This document shows positions 27,501 to 37,900 of a stretch of 64,000 nt of DNA, piece after piece. This DNA is from Hofstenia miamia (taxonomy: Eukaryota; Xenacoelomorpha; Acoela): assembly GCA_004352715.1 (NCBI GenBank), contig SCFE01000043.1, forward strand, positions 1,040,017 through 1,104,016, written 5' to 3'. Each line of letters starts with the position of its first letter. Positions within the stretch are counted from its first letter, which is position 1. The notes beneath the pieces were generated by a model. It made no database searches. It was not told the origin of the DNA and saw only the letters and a program-made list of their open reading frames with translations. A program made the position numbers and the translations under genes.

Positions 27501-29550
27501 TGAGGTACGAAATTCAAATTTATCTCTAACTTTGGGGAATTTTCATCTTTTCTCTCAGGTAAAATAGAACAGAAAACGAAATTTTTGGTAAGTCATGCAC
27601 TGTTTTTTCACATAAGTGCAAATCTTCTTAACTATTTATAATCATACGTGAGGTCCTTAACTCCAAGTAACCAGGCATCTTTTAGAATTTCTGATGGTTT
27701 CCATAAAAAAATTTTAGGCACATATAACTCAAGAACGAAAAAAGATATCAATATTTGATAATACCACAAGATAAAGAATTGTCTCCTCGTTCGTTTTCAC
27801 ATTATCGCAAATGTTTACCATAACAACTGAACACATTGACCCATAGATGCGTTCAAATGGCCATGGGTAATATTGTTAAAAAATGAGGAGAAAATACAAA
27901 TTGAGCTGGCGTATAAGCCACATGTAATGTGAAAATCCCACTGAGGCTTTGTTGGGTTAAGATATAAATGCTATCGCTAAAAATAATAAATTTACTGCTC
28001 GGATTTTAATATCAAACGTTTCAGGAATTTCGTTCGAAAGTATTATATTCCCAAAAACATGAAAGTCCATTATATTCGATCCCTAAAAAGGAAACATGCA
28101 AAAAGCAAGCAAGTCTTTGATAAAAAGAGCTTCCTTTTCATAAAGAAACATATAATTAAATTCCACATTTAATACTATCACAAAGAAAACTTTGAAGTTG
28201 TGATTATCATCATCACGTGTTTTTACAAACATCTAAACTAAATATAGTGGCGTTCAGATGATTTGTTAAGAACAGTGAATTCCACTTAAAACCTACTCCA
28301 CATTTGTCATCAGCATTACTCAGATATACGTCTAAACAATGACGTATCTAGAAGGTGGCATGGGGAATGTCCTCTTCATGTTTCCAATATTCAAAAATTT
28401 ATAAACCAAGAAAAAAAATCGTAAAATGCATTTTAAGGCCTGATTTTTGCAGTATTTTAACAGTTTCTGAAAAAACTTCGACATGTTATCTCAACTTATT
28501 CAACATTAAGATGTACTTCATCAAAAAATGGTGGATATCTCAAAGGATATTTAAATCACGTGAAATTTAGAGAATCAACTATGTACAAGAAATCGTCAAA
28601 CGTTTCGGAATACTATTACTTGCTAGCAATGTTGTTAATCTTGAAATAATATTTAAATGGCTTAGTTTTCTCCAGAATGTAAGGCACCTGTTTAAGATTT
28701 CATGCAGGTTTTGAAAAAATATTTTTTTAGAAAGAAATTTTTTTTCACAATTTATTTTTTTGACAAAGCAACATTGGCCTAAAATGTAAGAATACATATC
28801 TAGAAGACTTTTGATGGCATTTGGGCTAAATGATTTCACATAAATTCTTAGGTATAACTCAATATTCAGTCGATATTAAAAACCAAAAGTGAAAAAAAAT
28901 AAAAACCTGAATCAACGTTTGACTAGAGCTATCTGTATATAGTTGCTTAAAAATCGTATTAACCTCTGAAAACCATGGTCTGTGTAAATATCGAATATAA
29001 GCTAAATTTGGTAAATCTAAGCATTATTACTACAGCTACAGTGCTTATTTATGTAATATCACTTTCAAAAGAATGTTTTCGTTATAAGTTTCCTAAATCA
29101 GAATAGATTTTACTTATAAAATTCATTTTAAAAGAGAAAAATGAAGTGAATTTGATAAGTAACGTACACAAAGAACCTTAAAAATAAAGTAATTATTTGA
29201 ACACTGCGTTTGTGCAGAGGAGAAAAACTCAAATAAAAATAAAACACATAGACAACAGTATATTTAGAGATTTTGAGGACCAGTTATATCGTAATTGTAA
29301 ATTCTGCAACCAAAACAAATTTAGAAACAACTTAACAAGCATATAACTTGCCATAATTATCTGAAGCGGTAAATTTAAAATATTTTGAAAGAAATTCAGC
29401 GTTGGAAAATGTCTAATAAAAACAGACCAATCGTTTTTCTGAAACCTGGAATAAAATATGCCATTAATCAGGTCATACAATATTACTAGTCAAGAGAAAG
29501 TAGGCTTACTATTCGACGAGGTAGTGATACTTTTCTGATGTATTACACAT
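5062..29550 (-). CDS. PITP: Class I phosphatidylinositol transfer protein (nine exons)
   Basis: Small soluble carrier that exchanges phosphatidylinositol and phosphatidylcholine between membranes. Exons, 5' to 3' on the minus strand: 29550-29510 (start, MCNTSEKYHYLVE), 22799-22769 (RIPQPYTLEE), 22725-22577 (glycine-rich loop, YTEKTYYLE), 20607-20499 (KLPSTLKVITPKK, KAFN), 12011-11931 (FKITLESKQ), 10563-10486 (FDLSEECLKRREIRYIDF), 7078-6908 (DYNEKTDPLKIY, YKLYTVRC), 6699-6577 (LCDQWYDVSLDEIEER), 5112-5062 (ends ESTKLN). Every junction is GT-AG and the phases agree throughout, giving about 277 residues against roughly 270 for the family. The residues matching the inositol-binding Thr59, Lys61 and Asn90 of mammalian PITP are present (T66, K68, N93). 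The Trp-Trp membrane-docking pair appears replaced by Ile-Pro. Introns reach 8.5 kb and hold transposon debris. Exon 1 and the last exon are the least certain. Confidence 0.87.
5113..6576. other. PITP intron 8
   Basis: AT-rich intron with a short (TA)n run near 5678-5692. No other coding segment or transposon recognised. Confidence 0.6.
7340..8312. repeat. 486-bp direct duplication around a single N
   Basis: Positions 7340-7825 and 7827-8312 are the same 486 bases as far as I can read, separated only by the N at 7826. Each copy holds a GC-rich block that starts CAGTGGCGG and ends CCGCCCGGGCACGCGGG. The arrangement looks like two overlapping contig ends that were not merged, rather than a biological tandem repeat. 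The copied block itself resembles the end of a hAT-type transposon. Confidence 0.9.
8359..9890 (+). pseudogene. hAT-family (ZBED-like) transposase remnant in a PITP intron
   Basis: A plus-strand frame at 8857-9060 has SKWLGCVPHNLQLVIGDGMK, the C-x-x-H-x-LQL motif of hAT/ZBED transposases. Further degenerate pieces follow to about 9800 (for example TLKEDH near 9430 and QCLFKLAQQNYP near 9610), separated by stops and frameshifts. The GGATC-rich words at 8470-8560 and 8860-8900 and the ACGGGTACGGGTAGG string near 9840 are typical of hAT subterminal repeats. The element lies inside the PITP intron and on the opposite strand. Ends and target duplication could not be fixed. Confidence 0.5.
10990..11110 (-). 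pseudogene. Possible decayed copy of a PITP exon
   Basis: After an AAAAG acceptor-like site the minus strand reads KDCNEESSKYPGSLETIKRL and then stops after VVTVKY. The start resembles the true exon at 7078-6908, which begins DYNEKTDP and contains GSIEAIQ. It could be a decayed duplicate or mutually exclusive exon, or chance similarity. Confidence 0.25.
14230..14345 (+). pseudogene. Tc1/mariner transposase fragment
   Basis: The plus strand reads ALTSEHKQN and, after a frame change and a stop, WCNTVFSDENNFSSL. The W-x-x-V-x-FSDE-x-x-F motif is the first catalytic aspartate region of Tc1/mariner transposases. Nothing else of the protein is convincing on either side. Confidence 0.6.
14508..15256. 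repeat. Four copies of a 26-bp motif, one inverted
   Basis: A motif close to AGACAGAGCGCCCNATATAAATG occurs at 14508-14530 (+), 14654-14680 (-), 15197-15223 (+) and 15233-15256 (+). The inverted pair at 14654 and 15197 brackets about 0.5 kb and suggests the ends of a non-autonomous element. The GCGCC core next to TATAT resembles the ends of the MITE at 56348-56604. Confidence 0.6.
15509..17530 (+). mobile_element. Gypsy-type LTR retrotransposon, internally deleted
   Basis: A 27-base string ending CCTTTATCTTACA at 15536-15562 is repeated at 17504-17530, so it should be the shared end of the two LTRs. The 5' copy is preceded by AATAAA and TGTAAC and followed by TGGTGACAGAGA, a plausible primer-binding site. 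Between them lie gag, protease and the start of reverse transcriptase in the correct order, heavily frameshifted. The 3' LTR is reduced to this tip, and the RNase H and integrase regions are missing. Part of the 5' LTR may have been replaced by the (TA)n run. Confidence 0.78.
15577..17490 (+). pseudogene. Gypsy gag-protease-reverse transcriptase, frameshifted
   Basis: Gag begins at ATG 15577. It contains EADEKPDKVRIGILLRCLGD and then RDRTIFSVQDIRLQERLL, both usual for Gypsy gag, in different frames. A zinc knuckle (C-RQ-C-DRKHAP-stop-N-C) lies at about 16210-16260. Protease is recognised by KVDTGAQCNVVP near 16510. Reverse transcriptase begins near 17020 (LKELREAG-type segment, then VTSWVGSIAIVEKSNSDLRL). 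The catalytic YVDD position reads IHDD near 17445. At least five frameshifts or stops make it non-functional. Sequence after 17490 is lost. Confidence 0.82.
20640..20760. repeat. TCAGG-rich block, hAT-like subterminal repeats
   Basis: Several near-identical words (GATCAGG, TCAGGC, CCAGGT) are packed in about 110 bases directly beside PITP exon 4. Such word-rich blocks are typical just inside hAT-type element ends. No partner end or target duplication was found. Confidence 0.3.
23570..24428. other. Assembly gap (859 N)
   Basis: Run of N entered from a (TA)n tract at 23537-23569. Any open frame crossing it is meaningless. Confidence 0.99.
25734..25795. repeat. 31-bp tandem duplication
   Basis: The unit AACATTAGGCTGTTTTGAAA plus 11 more bases occurs twice in a row without a mismatch. 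A related word (AACATTAGGCT) recurs near 25946. Confidence 0.85.
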
Positions 29551-31684
29551 TGAACACAGTGAAAATTCAGAGGTAGAATGCGAATGAGCTCGCCAACATT
29601 TCAATTAGCATTGTTTGCGATTGAAACGGTTTTAAAAGTTTGAAACGATAATTATTACTGTGCGCCAATTGGTGACACATATTTTAGTTAGACAACATCA
29701 AGAAAGGATCAATAATAAACATTAACATTAATATGTCCTGAATAGGACAACCTACTAAATTTCAATTTTTTACATTTTTATCCATTCATATATACTAGAT
29801 AAGGAGTTTATGGATTTTTTATTTTTAAATTACACAAAATTATATTAACAAATTTTGGAATAAGTTCATCTAAATTTAAAAATATATATCAATTTTTTCT
29901 TGTTTTTTTCTTCATTACTTTCGTATTTAACAGGTAATCTTTAAATCTTTATTACAATATATAGTAATGTTCCATTGGCAAAATACAACTATATCAAAGA
30001 AGCCAATGATATGGATTTCATACTATAAATATTTTAGCTTATTTTTGCTTGTTTTAAAGGCAATAATTTCTTAATATTTTTTTTAACCTCAAACCCTACC
30101 AAATCTGAATTCAATGCTAGATTATCCTAAAACTAAGCTAGAGTAGCCACGTGAAACATTGAAGTGTTTTAATAATGTTGCACTCGAGAAAATTGTTTCA
30201 AATCAATTGGGAATTTATACAAAACATGTGAAAATGAATGAAAGTGAAAAAATTCAGAATGTTTTCATACACTAATTAAAATTCATTCTCTGAGTCATGA
30301 GTAATAGGAATTCTAAGGTTAGTTTTTGATTTATTATGGAAGCAAGTTATGATCCAACCATCTGCTACAACCATGAAACTCAAGGAGAATCCAGCGTGAT
30401 ATTCTTCTACGACTACCAAAACAAATCTTTCCAGGATTCGGTGTTATATTAAAAATGTTTGCCCAAGCAAGATTTTATGAGAAGTTGTATGTTCTTTAAA
30501 AACTGTTTTTAAATATCTTATCTTTTTCACTGTTGCTTGTTGACCCGAAACGTAAACTCGCTTCAATTGTTGATCATAACATTCGATAAAAAATATTTTT
30601 TAAGTTTTTGTGTACGAAATTCTCAATAAATTCACTCTAGCTTAGAGATGATTTTATATAGAATATAATTGTTAGTATATCTAGAAATATTATTATGAGA
30701 TATTGGACCGCGAACTAAACTGGTAAGTGTGGGGGAAGTTAAGTAGTTGTTTAACGTGAATCCAGTGATTAACATCACATTGACATCATTGTGTTCGCTT
30801 AATGATGAAGTTACCATTTTCTTGACAGTTTTCCAATTTTGTTCGCAGCCTCACATTTTGAAGTCAGTGATTTTTTATTGATTATCAAATCAATAGGATC
30901 AAAACCGCACTCGACGTTTAAATGAACTTGAATATCACCATGAACGTGGATTGATAAAAAAAACTATAGGAAACTAAGTCATGTACTCAAAGTTCACTTT
31001 AAAATATTTTCCATACTTAAATTGTTTAAAAAGAACAATTTGGATTAGTTTAGAAGGAATTTTTTAAATTTTTTTCGATAAAATTATATTCAATTAAATT
31101 AATGAAATAATGAATTATTTATAGTACATCTGAATATGACATGAGGAAACCAAAAAATGAGAGGAAATGCTATTTCGGATAAGAGAAGACGTCAGAATTA
31201 TAAATGCACCTCAATTACCGGTTCAAGCGTACTTAGTTTACATTTAATTGTTACGTAAGCAATTGGACGGAAAGAAAATGCTAAAAATAATTCATTCACA
31301 TCCTAGCATGAATTTTACTTTCAGTAAAGCAGAAGACTATCCTGGAAAACATCAAAGCAAGTAAAATAGTAATAGAAATGGAGTACAACTTGTGAATTTA
31401 TAAATTTTTAAATATTGAAAACTGTAATAGTAAAGGCATAACCCTCATGTCTTTTATTGTATGAGATAAGTAAGTTCATCTTTAAATAGAAAAACTAACA
31501 ATTATCAGATGCAAAATATTTATTCCTAGAATAATCAGCAGTTCGAGTAATTTTTCTAGAAACTTTACATTAGATAATATGAAATGCATTATGGTAGCCT
31601 TAGAATAATGAAAGACATCACTTTTGGAAGGCCAACATTAAAAGACACAATGCTCAAAATTAAACGCTGGAGTTTTGAATGGTG
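29551..31684. other. Intergenic region between PITP and HDDC2
   Basis: AT-rich 2.1 kb. It should hold the PITP promoter next to 29550 and the HDDC2 3' end. An AATAAA on the minus strand at 31519-31524 lies about 160 bases after the HDDC2 stop and is a plausible poly(A) signal. No other gene seen. Confidence 0.5.
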
Positions 31685-32272
31685 TTATTTTTTACGATCA
31701 GAATAAAGTTGCTGCATCAAATCTTTGATACAGTCGAACTGAAATTTTCCATTTGTGGATTCATAGAACTCTTCTAGGCTTCTACTTGTGTCTTTGTTTT
31801 TTTCATACTCAAAAGCCTGAAGCATCATATCATAACGATCCAGATCCTTCACGAATCGGGCTTCTGGAGACGATTGAAGTTCATATTCGAGCCAAAGGTC
31901 CTGAATTGTATGTTGATCTTTTGCCAAACCCTTACTAAGAAGCGATTGAATGGAGTCAATTGCAGCCGCTTCCATGTCATGTTTTTGTGGCTTTGTAAGG
32001 CCATTTCTCCCGACAATCAAATCCCCGACAATGCACTCTGCGATATCATGCACCAAGCTTAGAAATACACATTTAGTTCTGTTTAGTTCTACAGGACTAT
32101 TGTCTGGATTGGTTGCTGGAAGCGGTAGAGTCAATGCCATCAAAGCCATTCGCCAAGAGTGATCGGCAACCGATTCAGGATCATGTACTTCTCGTAACAC
32201 CCAACCAGTGCGCTTAACGCGTTTTAGTTTTCCAATAGCTAAGTAAAATTCTTGCATTGTTTTGAGGTCCAT
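31685..32272 (-). CDS. HDDC2: HDDC2-like HD-domain 5'-nucleotidase, single exon
   Basis: HD-superfamily hydrolase of the YfbR/HDDC2 type, whose members dephosphorylate nucleoside 5'-monophosphates using a divalent metal. I start it at the ATG at 32272 (MDLKTMQEF), giving 195 residues against about 204 in vertebrate HDDC2. The open frame extends 18 codons further up, but a ATCATTTTAG acceptor-like site sits three bases before this ATG, so that extension is probably not coding. The family motifs are present: LKRVKRTGWV, the first metal histidine in ESVADHSWRM, the HD pair in LVHDIAECIVGD, and the distal aspartate in VKDLDRYDM. The C-terminus has the usual EFYESTNGKF. No stop or frameshift interrupts it. 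It lies between PITP and the guanylyl cyclase on the same strand but 2-3 kb from each, so each gene should have its own promoter. Confidence 0.95.
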   Translation of the reverse strand: MDLKTMQEFYLAIGKLKRVKRTGWVLREVHDPESVADHSWRMALMALTLPLPATNPDNSPVELNRTKCVFLSLVHDIAECIVGDLIVGRNGLTKPQKHDMEAAAIDSIQSLLSKGLAKDQHTIQDLWLEYELQSSPEARFVKDLDRYDMMLQAFEYEKNKDTSRSLEEFYESTNGKFQFDCIKDLMQQLYSDRKK

Positions 32273-34400
32273 AACTAAAATGATAGCTTTGTTACGTAAA
32301 AAATATCTTATAACATTTCCCGTCAAATTTCATCAAAACATCGGAAAGGAAAAGATATGTGTTTGGATTACAATATAAATAAGCAAGCGAATTTTTGATC
32401 GACTTCCAAATTGTCAATTTCATCAAAATATACACACGATGTGATATTATTTTTAGAATTAAGGGAAATAAGAATGATTATGAAAAATGCCCAGAGGGAA
32501 CTATTGTGGGTAAATGCCAATTAATGAATAACTCGTAAGACCCGAAGCGTTTATACAATATTAAGAAAGAATATCTTAATTTTATAAAGCCTATAGGTTC
32601 ATTCCTAAAAAAACTATTGACAAGAGATATTGTCTAGAATTCAACATTAACCTTATATATTCTAGCGTAACTATCGTGTCACTAGATTTTGGTAAATGTA
32701 ATTTCTATGCATGAACTGCATTAAAATCTTAACATTTTTACTATAAAAACATTCAAATTTTTCCCATATCAAAAGTTTATATGATAAAGTGGCGGCAACA
32801 ACTAACCGCAACTATTTTGTTTTCTGTAAATGGAACACTCAAATTCCCTATCATCTGATGTTTCCCATTTTAGAGATATCCAACATTTGAAAGCATCGCA
32901 ACCTCAAACTTTGCGCACTCTATACCCCAATGGGCTTAGGTGATCTATCTTCATAACTAAGAAAGAATTAAGAATGTTTTCAAGAACCTCAGAAAAAGAA
33001 ATTCATCTTAGTACAATTATTCAACATTAAATTCGACAACGTTAACTAATGGATGTGTTCATATCTCAGGATTTCCAAATGTCATCATGGACTTGGGGAA
33101 AATTGCTTGAAAATGTGAAGAAACAATTATCCTTTATAAAGGAAATAAGCAGTTTAAGGTTAAACCAGAAGATTTTTCTCTTTGGAATGCCTGCTCGTAT
33201 GCCCTTTGGCTAGGTTACGTTTAGTAGATTTGTAAACCCCGCTCGAGTACCCGCCACGTCTAACCACAGCTTTGGGCTGGTGCTGGCCACTGATCTATTA
33301 CAGCGCCTTAATGCATTTCCTTTTGGAAAAAAAATTGAACATTATTTTAATAGAAATTACATTTCAATAGAAGAAAGTGCGCATTTTGTATACCTGGTTA
33401 CACCCTTGGTAGATAGTGAACCGTACTTGAAATTAAGTACACTGCATTAAATCCACAACATAATATACAATACAGAAAAGATTTAAAGTGTTTTACTTAT
33501 TTAAATATTGACCTATACAAATTGAAAAACGGAAAGTAATCGATTTAACAAATAAGCATGCTGACACACTATTCCTTTAAAGTTACACAGCATTAAATGG
33601 CTGTAAGAAAACCTAATGAATAACAGCTGTTAATATAATCATTCAAATTATGGAAACAGCAGAATATAGATTACGCTTAATTTACGGAATTGTGTGGAAT
33701 TCATTGGATATGCGAAAAGTTAAACAAACGAATAGGGAAGCAACATTGCAAGTGGCAAGTGGATGGCAGGCAGAAGTCTGTTGCTGACGTTGACTCATCG
33801 AATACAGAAACATATTTAGCAGGAGTTTTTAAGTAAATAAAAGGCTTCATTTAGTGACGTCACGTCATAAAAGGCTAGATGTTCCAATTTCTTCAAGATA
33901 TCAACATTTTTGCATTTTTATGCCTTGTACATGTAAATTAGACCGATTCAGGGGGAAACGTCTACAGTATCATGCACAATTTCTTACAAAATTGATTCAA
34001 ATGTCAGTTGGTAACTATAACTCGTTTTTTCATCCAGAATGCTGTTGTGGGAATTCAAATTATAAAAATTTTTATCCAGTCAAGGGTGAATACGGGCACT
34101 GGCTTTATACCTAAACATACATTTTAAACATCTAATTACAGAAAGTGTTATATAAGTGGGTGCTTTTTAAGGAGAACCATAAATAGTTAGTTGTTATTTT
34201 AGTTAGGAAAATACAGCTATCACTCTAACAAAATATCTTTGTTTGAATTAAGCTTTCAAATATATTCTCTGGACGTTAGCGTAATGCGAAATTTAAGATT
34301 GACGCATTACGAGATGTGAGCCAAAGTTACTAACAATGAATTATCTGTAGGTTCTAGACATAATCTATAGAAATCATAAATTTTTATAATTATTATGATA
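32273..34400. other. HDDC2 upstream region
   Basis: AT-rich DNA with one GC-rich patch at 33190-33292 that ends GGCCACTG, like a hAT terminus. A GTGACGTCAC palindrome (a perfect CRE core) followed by a CATAAAAGG box lies at 33852-33877, about 1.6 kb upstream of HDDC2. An 86-codon plus-strand open frame starting at 33854 has no recognisable features. Confidence 0.4.
33852..33877. promoter_or_regulatory. CRE-like palindrome with nearby TATA-like box
   Basis: TGACGTCA is the full cAMP-response-element core, here within GTGACGTCAC. Eight bases on there is ATAAAAGG. No transcript is identified, so a promoter role is only a possibility. Confidence 0.25.
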
Positions 34401-34595
34401 CAAAGCAGTTAGAAAAAAATACTTTTAAAATAAACGATTAAAGCATTTTGAGTATTTTTCAAAAAATTTTCTGACAAATTCAGACGCAGTTTTTGATCAA
34501 AGTTTGAAATGAGAAATTGGTAAGAAACGTTTTGACATTGATAAATAAATAGTGAAAACCGGACGCTTAGCACAGCCTTTCGTGAAAAAGCAAAT

Positions 34596-34600
<5 letters not shown>

Positions 34601-34630
<30 letters not shown>

Positions 34631-34848
34631 NNNNNNNNNNNNNNNNNNNNNNNNNNNNNNNNNNNNNNNNNNNNNNNNNNNNNNNNNNNNNNNNNNNNNN
34701 NNNNNNNNNNNNNNNNNNNNNNNNNNNNNNNNNNNNNNNNNNNNNNNNNNNNNNNNNNNNNNNNNNNNNNNNNNNNNNNNNNNNNNNNNNNNNNNNNNNN
34801 NNNNNNNNNNNNNNNNNNNNNNNNNNNNNNNNNNNNNTATATATATAT
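34601..34848. other. (TA)n tract with 207-N gap
   Basis: TA dinucleotide runs flank the N run 34631-34837. The gap lies just beyond the 3' end of the guanylyl cyclase coding sequence. Confidence 0.95.
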
Positions 34849-34965
34849 GAACAACGATGTGATAAAGAGAGAATAGGTGGAACGGAAGACCAAAATTTAC
34901 GAATAAAATCATTGTAAAAAGCGAAATAAATTAAATTTAAACTAAAGTAAAAAAAATTCTAAACA

Positions 34966-37900
34966 TCAGCAAACAGATTCATTTGTTTTTTGATCGTTTC
35001 TAATGTCAGTCGTAGATTTGGCATTTGAACTATAGGCAGGAGGAACGGGTAGCACAACATCAACACTGGAAGCATTATCGTTGCCATTCAGCATGTCAAG
35101 GTTATTGTTGCTGTTGTTGCTGTTACGTTTTTCTGAAATCAACCAGTAAGTCTTTTGAATACCTTTACCCTTCATCGGAATCTCACCTCGATATTCAATA
35201 TTGAATGCATCAAAGGTGTCGAGAATCCTCTTAGTCGATGAACTAATGTGAATCTTCATTTCCTCTCCATTAGATTGCATTCTTGAGGAAGTGTTGACCG
35301 TATCACCGAATAAGCAATAACGCGGCATCTTCAACCCAACGACGCCTGCACAAACTGGTCCACTGTGCATGCCTATTCTAAGTTTTAGCTTAGTCTCTGG
35401 TAAATGCCTAATAGTGAATGACTTAATAGCTTCTAATAACGCAAGAGACATTCGCGCGATTTCTCTAGCGTGGAAGTTTCCATTACGCATTGGAAGTCCA
35501 GAAACGACCATGTAGGAATCACCGATGGTTTCCACTTTGTAAACATTAAAGTTCTCAATAATCTGATCAAAGAGTGAATACAAGTCATTCAATAGCTGAA
35601 CAATCTCCCGTGGCTTACTTATAGCAGATAATCCCGCGAATCCTACTATATCGGAAAAGTATATTGTTACGCTTTCAAACCATTCAGGATCCACGATGTC
35701 CCCATCTTTCAGTTTTTCAGCAATAGAACGCGGAAGGATTTGCAGAAGAAGTTCATCTGCTTTTTTCTTTTCGTCGAAGAAAGCATCTGAACGTTCATCT
35801 ACTAGCTTTTCAAGATTCCCTGCGTATGCTTCCATTCGCTGTAACAAATTGTCTAGGACATTTTCACTTTCTTTGTTGCCACTCAACCTTTTCAAATGGA
35901 GTTTTAGATTAGCTGTATCTGGCCGGGAAACGGGATTTTCTTGCCAACACATTTCCATTATATTGGCAATCTCTTCATTTTCTTCATTCACAGATGTAGG
36001 TCGAAGTGGCGATATCCCACCAAGAATGACCTTTTCCACAATTTCTTTTGGTTCCAAATCCATATTGCAAATATAAAAAGGACCTAGTCTATATACTACC
36101 TCTTGAATAATTATTCCAAAGGCATAGATATCTGCCTTTTGTTGGTCAATACTAGGAGTATTGCGTAGAATTTCTGGTGCCAGCCACAGAAGCTTTGTAT
36201 AATAGACTTCGGGATTAGCATTGAGTAAATTTTCTCTCGTTTTTCCACACTTGCGAATATTTTCCAAGCCAAAGTCGCACAACTTACAAACAAACCTACT
36301 ATCAACGACACAATTAGTGGATTTCAAATTTCCATGATAGCCTATAATCGAACTGTGTATAAAATTCAAGGCTTTGGCAATATCAAGAATAAGTGATTGC
36401 TTAAACATCCAGTCCAATTTAATTGAGCAGTTTTCCAAAAGATCTGCCAAAGAACCCTTAGAACAGTATTCAGTAACCAGAAATGTTTCCTTAGGATCTT
36501 CAACACAGCAGCCTAAAAACTTAACCACGTGATCGTAAGCGATATCTCTAATGTTTTTCAAACTCATTAAGGTTTCACGATCGGTTTCAAACGGTTCGAC
36601 AAGTTTTAACGCAACGACAGAACCGTTATAAATGGCAGTATTGGTGAATATCTCCGGATTTGACGCATTAGTTTCAACGTTTGCGGGAGAATCTTGCATG
36701 GAGAGGCCAACGCTAGTTCTCTTCACTGTTTGGAAATCAATATCACTTTTTGGAATTTTCCATGACATACTGGCCAATTCAGTCTCTAGTTTAACTCGAC
36801 GGTACATCATGAATCCAATAATGCATAACACAAAAATAACAAAAGTAAATCCTGCAATGATACATGCAAAGAGCATTATAACCCGATTATTATTCTTACA
36901 TTTTCGACCATCAAATCCACATGCCGGAACATCTGGAGGTACAACGTTACCAGGCCAAACTATCTTCTTCACTTCTTCAACACGATAGTCGTAGTGATGA
37001 ATATCAATGGTACCAAATTTACCGGAAGTTTGATCCACAACGCCACATAGTTGGTAAGTCCCTAATCGGTTGCCATCATTATCAAAAGTGAGATCTCCGG
37101 ATGACATATTGCTGATCTTTTTTCCCTTTAGGAACCCTGCAACTTCTCTAACATGCTTTGAGTTTTGCTCGACTAACTTCAAATATGTAGATAATGAATC
37201 ATAGAGGGATTGAACATAGTAATTATTACTGTTACAAGTAGCATTAGGCATTTGGGAACACATCCTTTCATACCTTTCTCTGAAAGATTTTAGTACTGGT
37301 GTTTCAGGAACGAAGTATCTAATGAAAAACACTCTATTGAAAGCGTTTCTCGGTAACTCACGCATGGTCGTAGTTGCTTTCCAAGGAAAATCCCGATTGA
37401 ATACAGAATTGGAAATATCAATGTCTGGTACAAAGAAAACAAACTGATCAGCTGGATATTGTTCGTAGAACGCGACTATGATTTTTTTCGCGAGATCAGC
37501 TTGCAATGCCAGAACTATGATGCGGGTTTTTAAGCGCACACTTTCAACCAAAGTAGATACATCATCATACATATTTTTTTCTAAGATGGTAATATTTTGA
37601 TCGATCTCTTGCATAAATCTCATCGAGCAGTAAGCAAATGATTGAAGGAGAGTAACAACGTTTGTATTTTCCTCATAGATAATCATTGCCTGTTGCCAAT
37701 TAAACTTTTTAAAATAGTGATAAAGAAGCTGTGAAAATTGAGACTTGAAGATTGGCGCGAATTGTGAGAAAAAATCACTTTGTTTCAACAATGGGACATA
37801 AGTTAAACCGCCTACAGTAAACAACGAGATATTCCAATAACTAGCAAACTTGCTAATTTGAGTAAACGTTTCACAAGTGGGTCCAACCATGAAATCAATT

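Larger units (their letters stand above)
22800..29509. other. PITP intron 1 with a sequence gap
   Basis: The 6.7-kb first intron contains a (TA)n run at 23293-23317, a TA-rich tract leading into the N gap at 23570-24428, and a 31-bp tandem pair at 25734-25795. Only short random open frames are seen in 24429-29509. Confidence 0.6.

Noticed and set aside
28590-28625. Reverse-strand TATTCCGAAACGTTTG as a Penelope-like hammerhead tip
   Set aside because: The CUGANGA part cannot be found at the right distance.
33854-34114. 86-codon plus-strand frame after the CRE-like site
   Set aside because: No recognisable domain, and length is not remarkable in this sequence.
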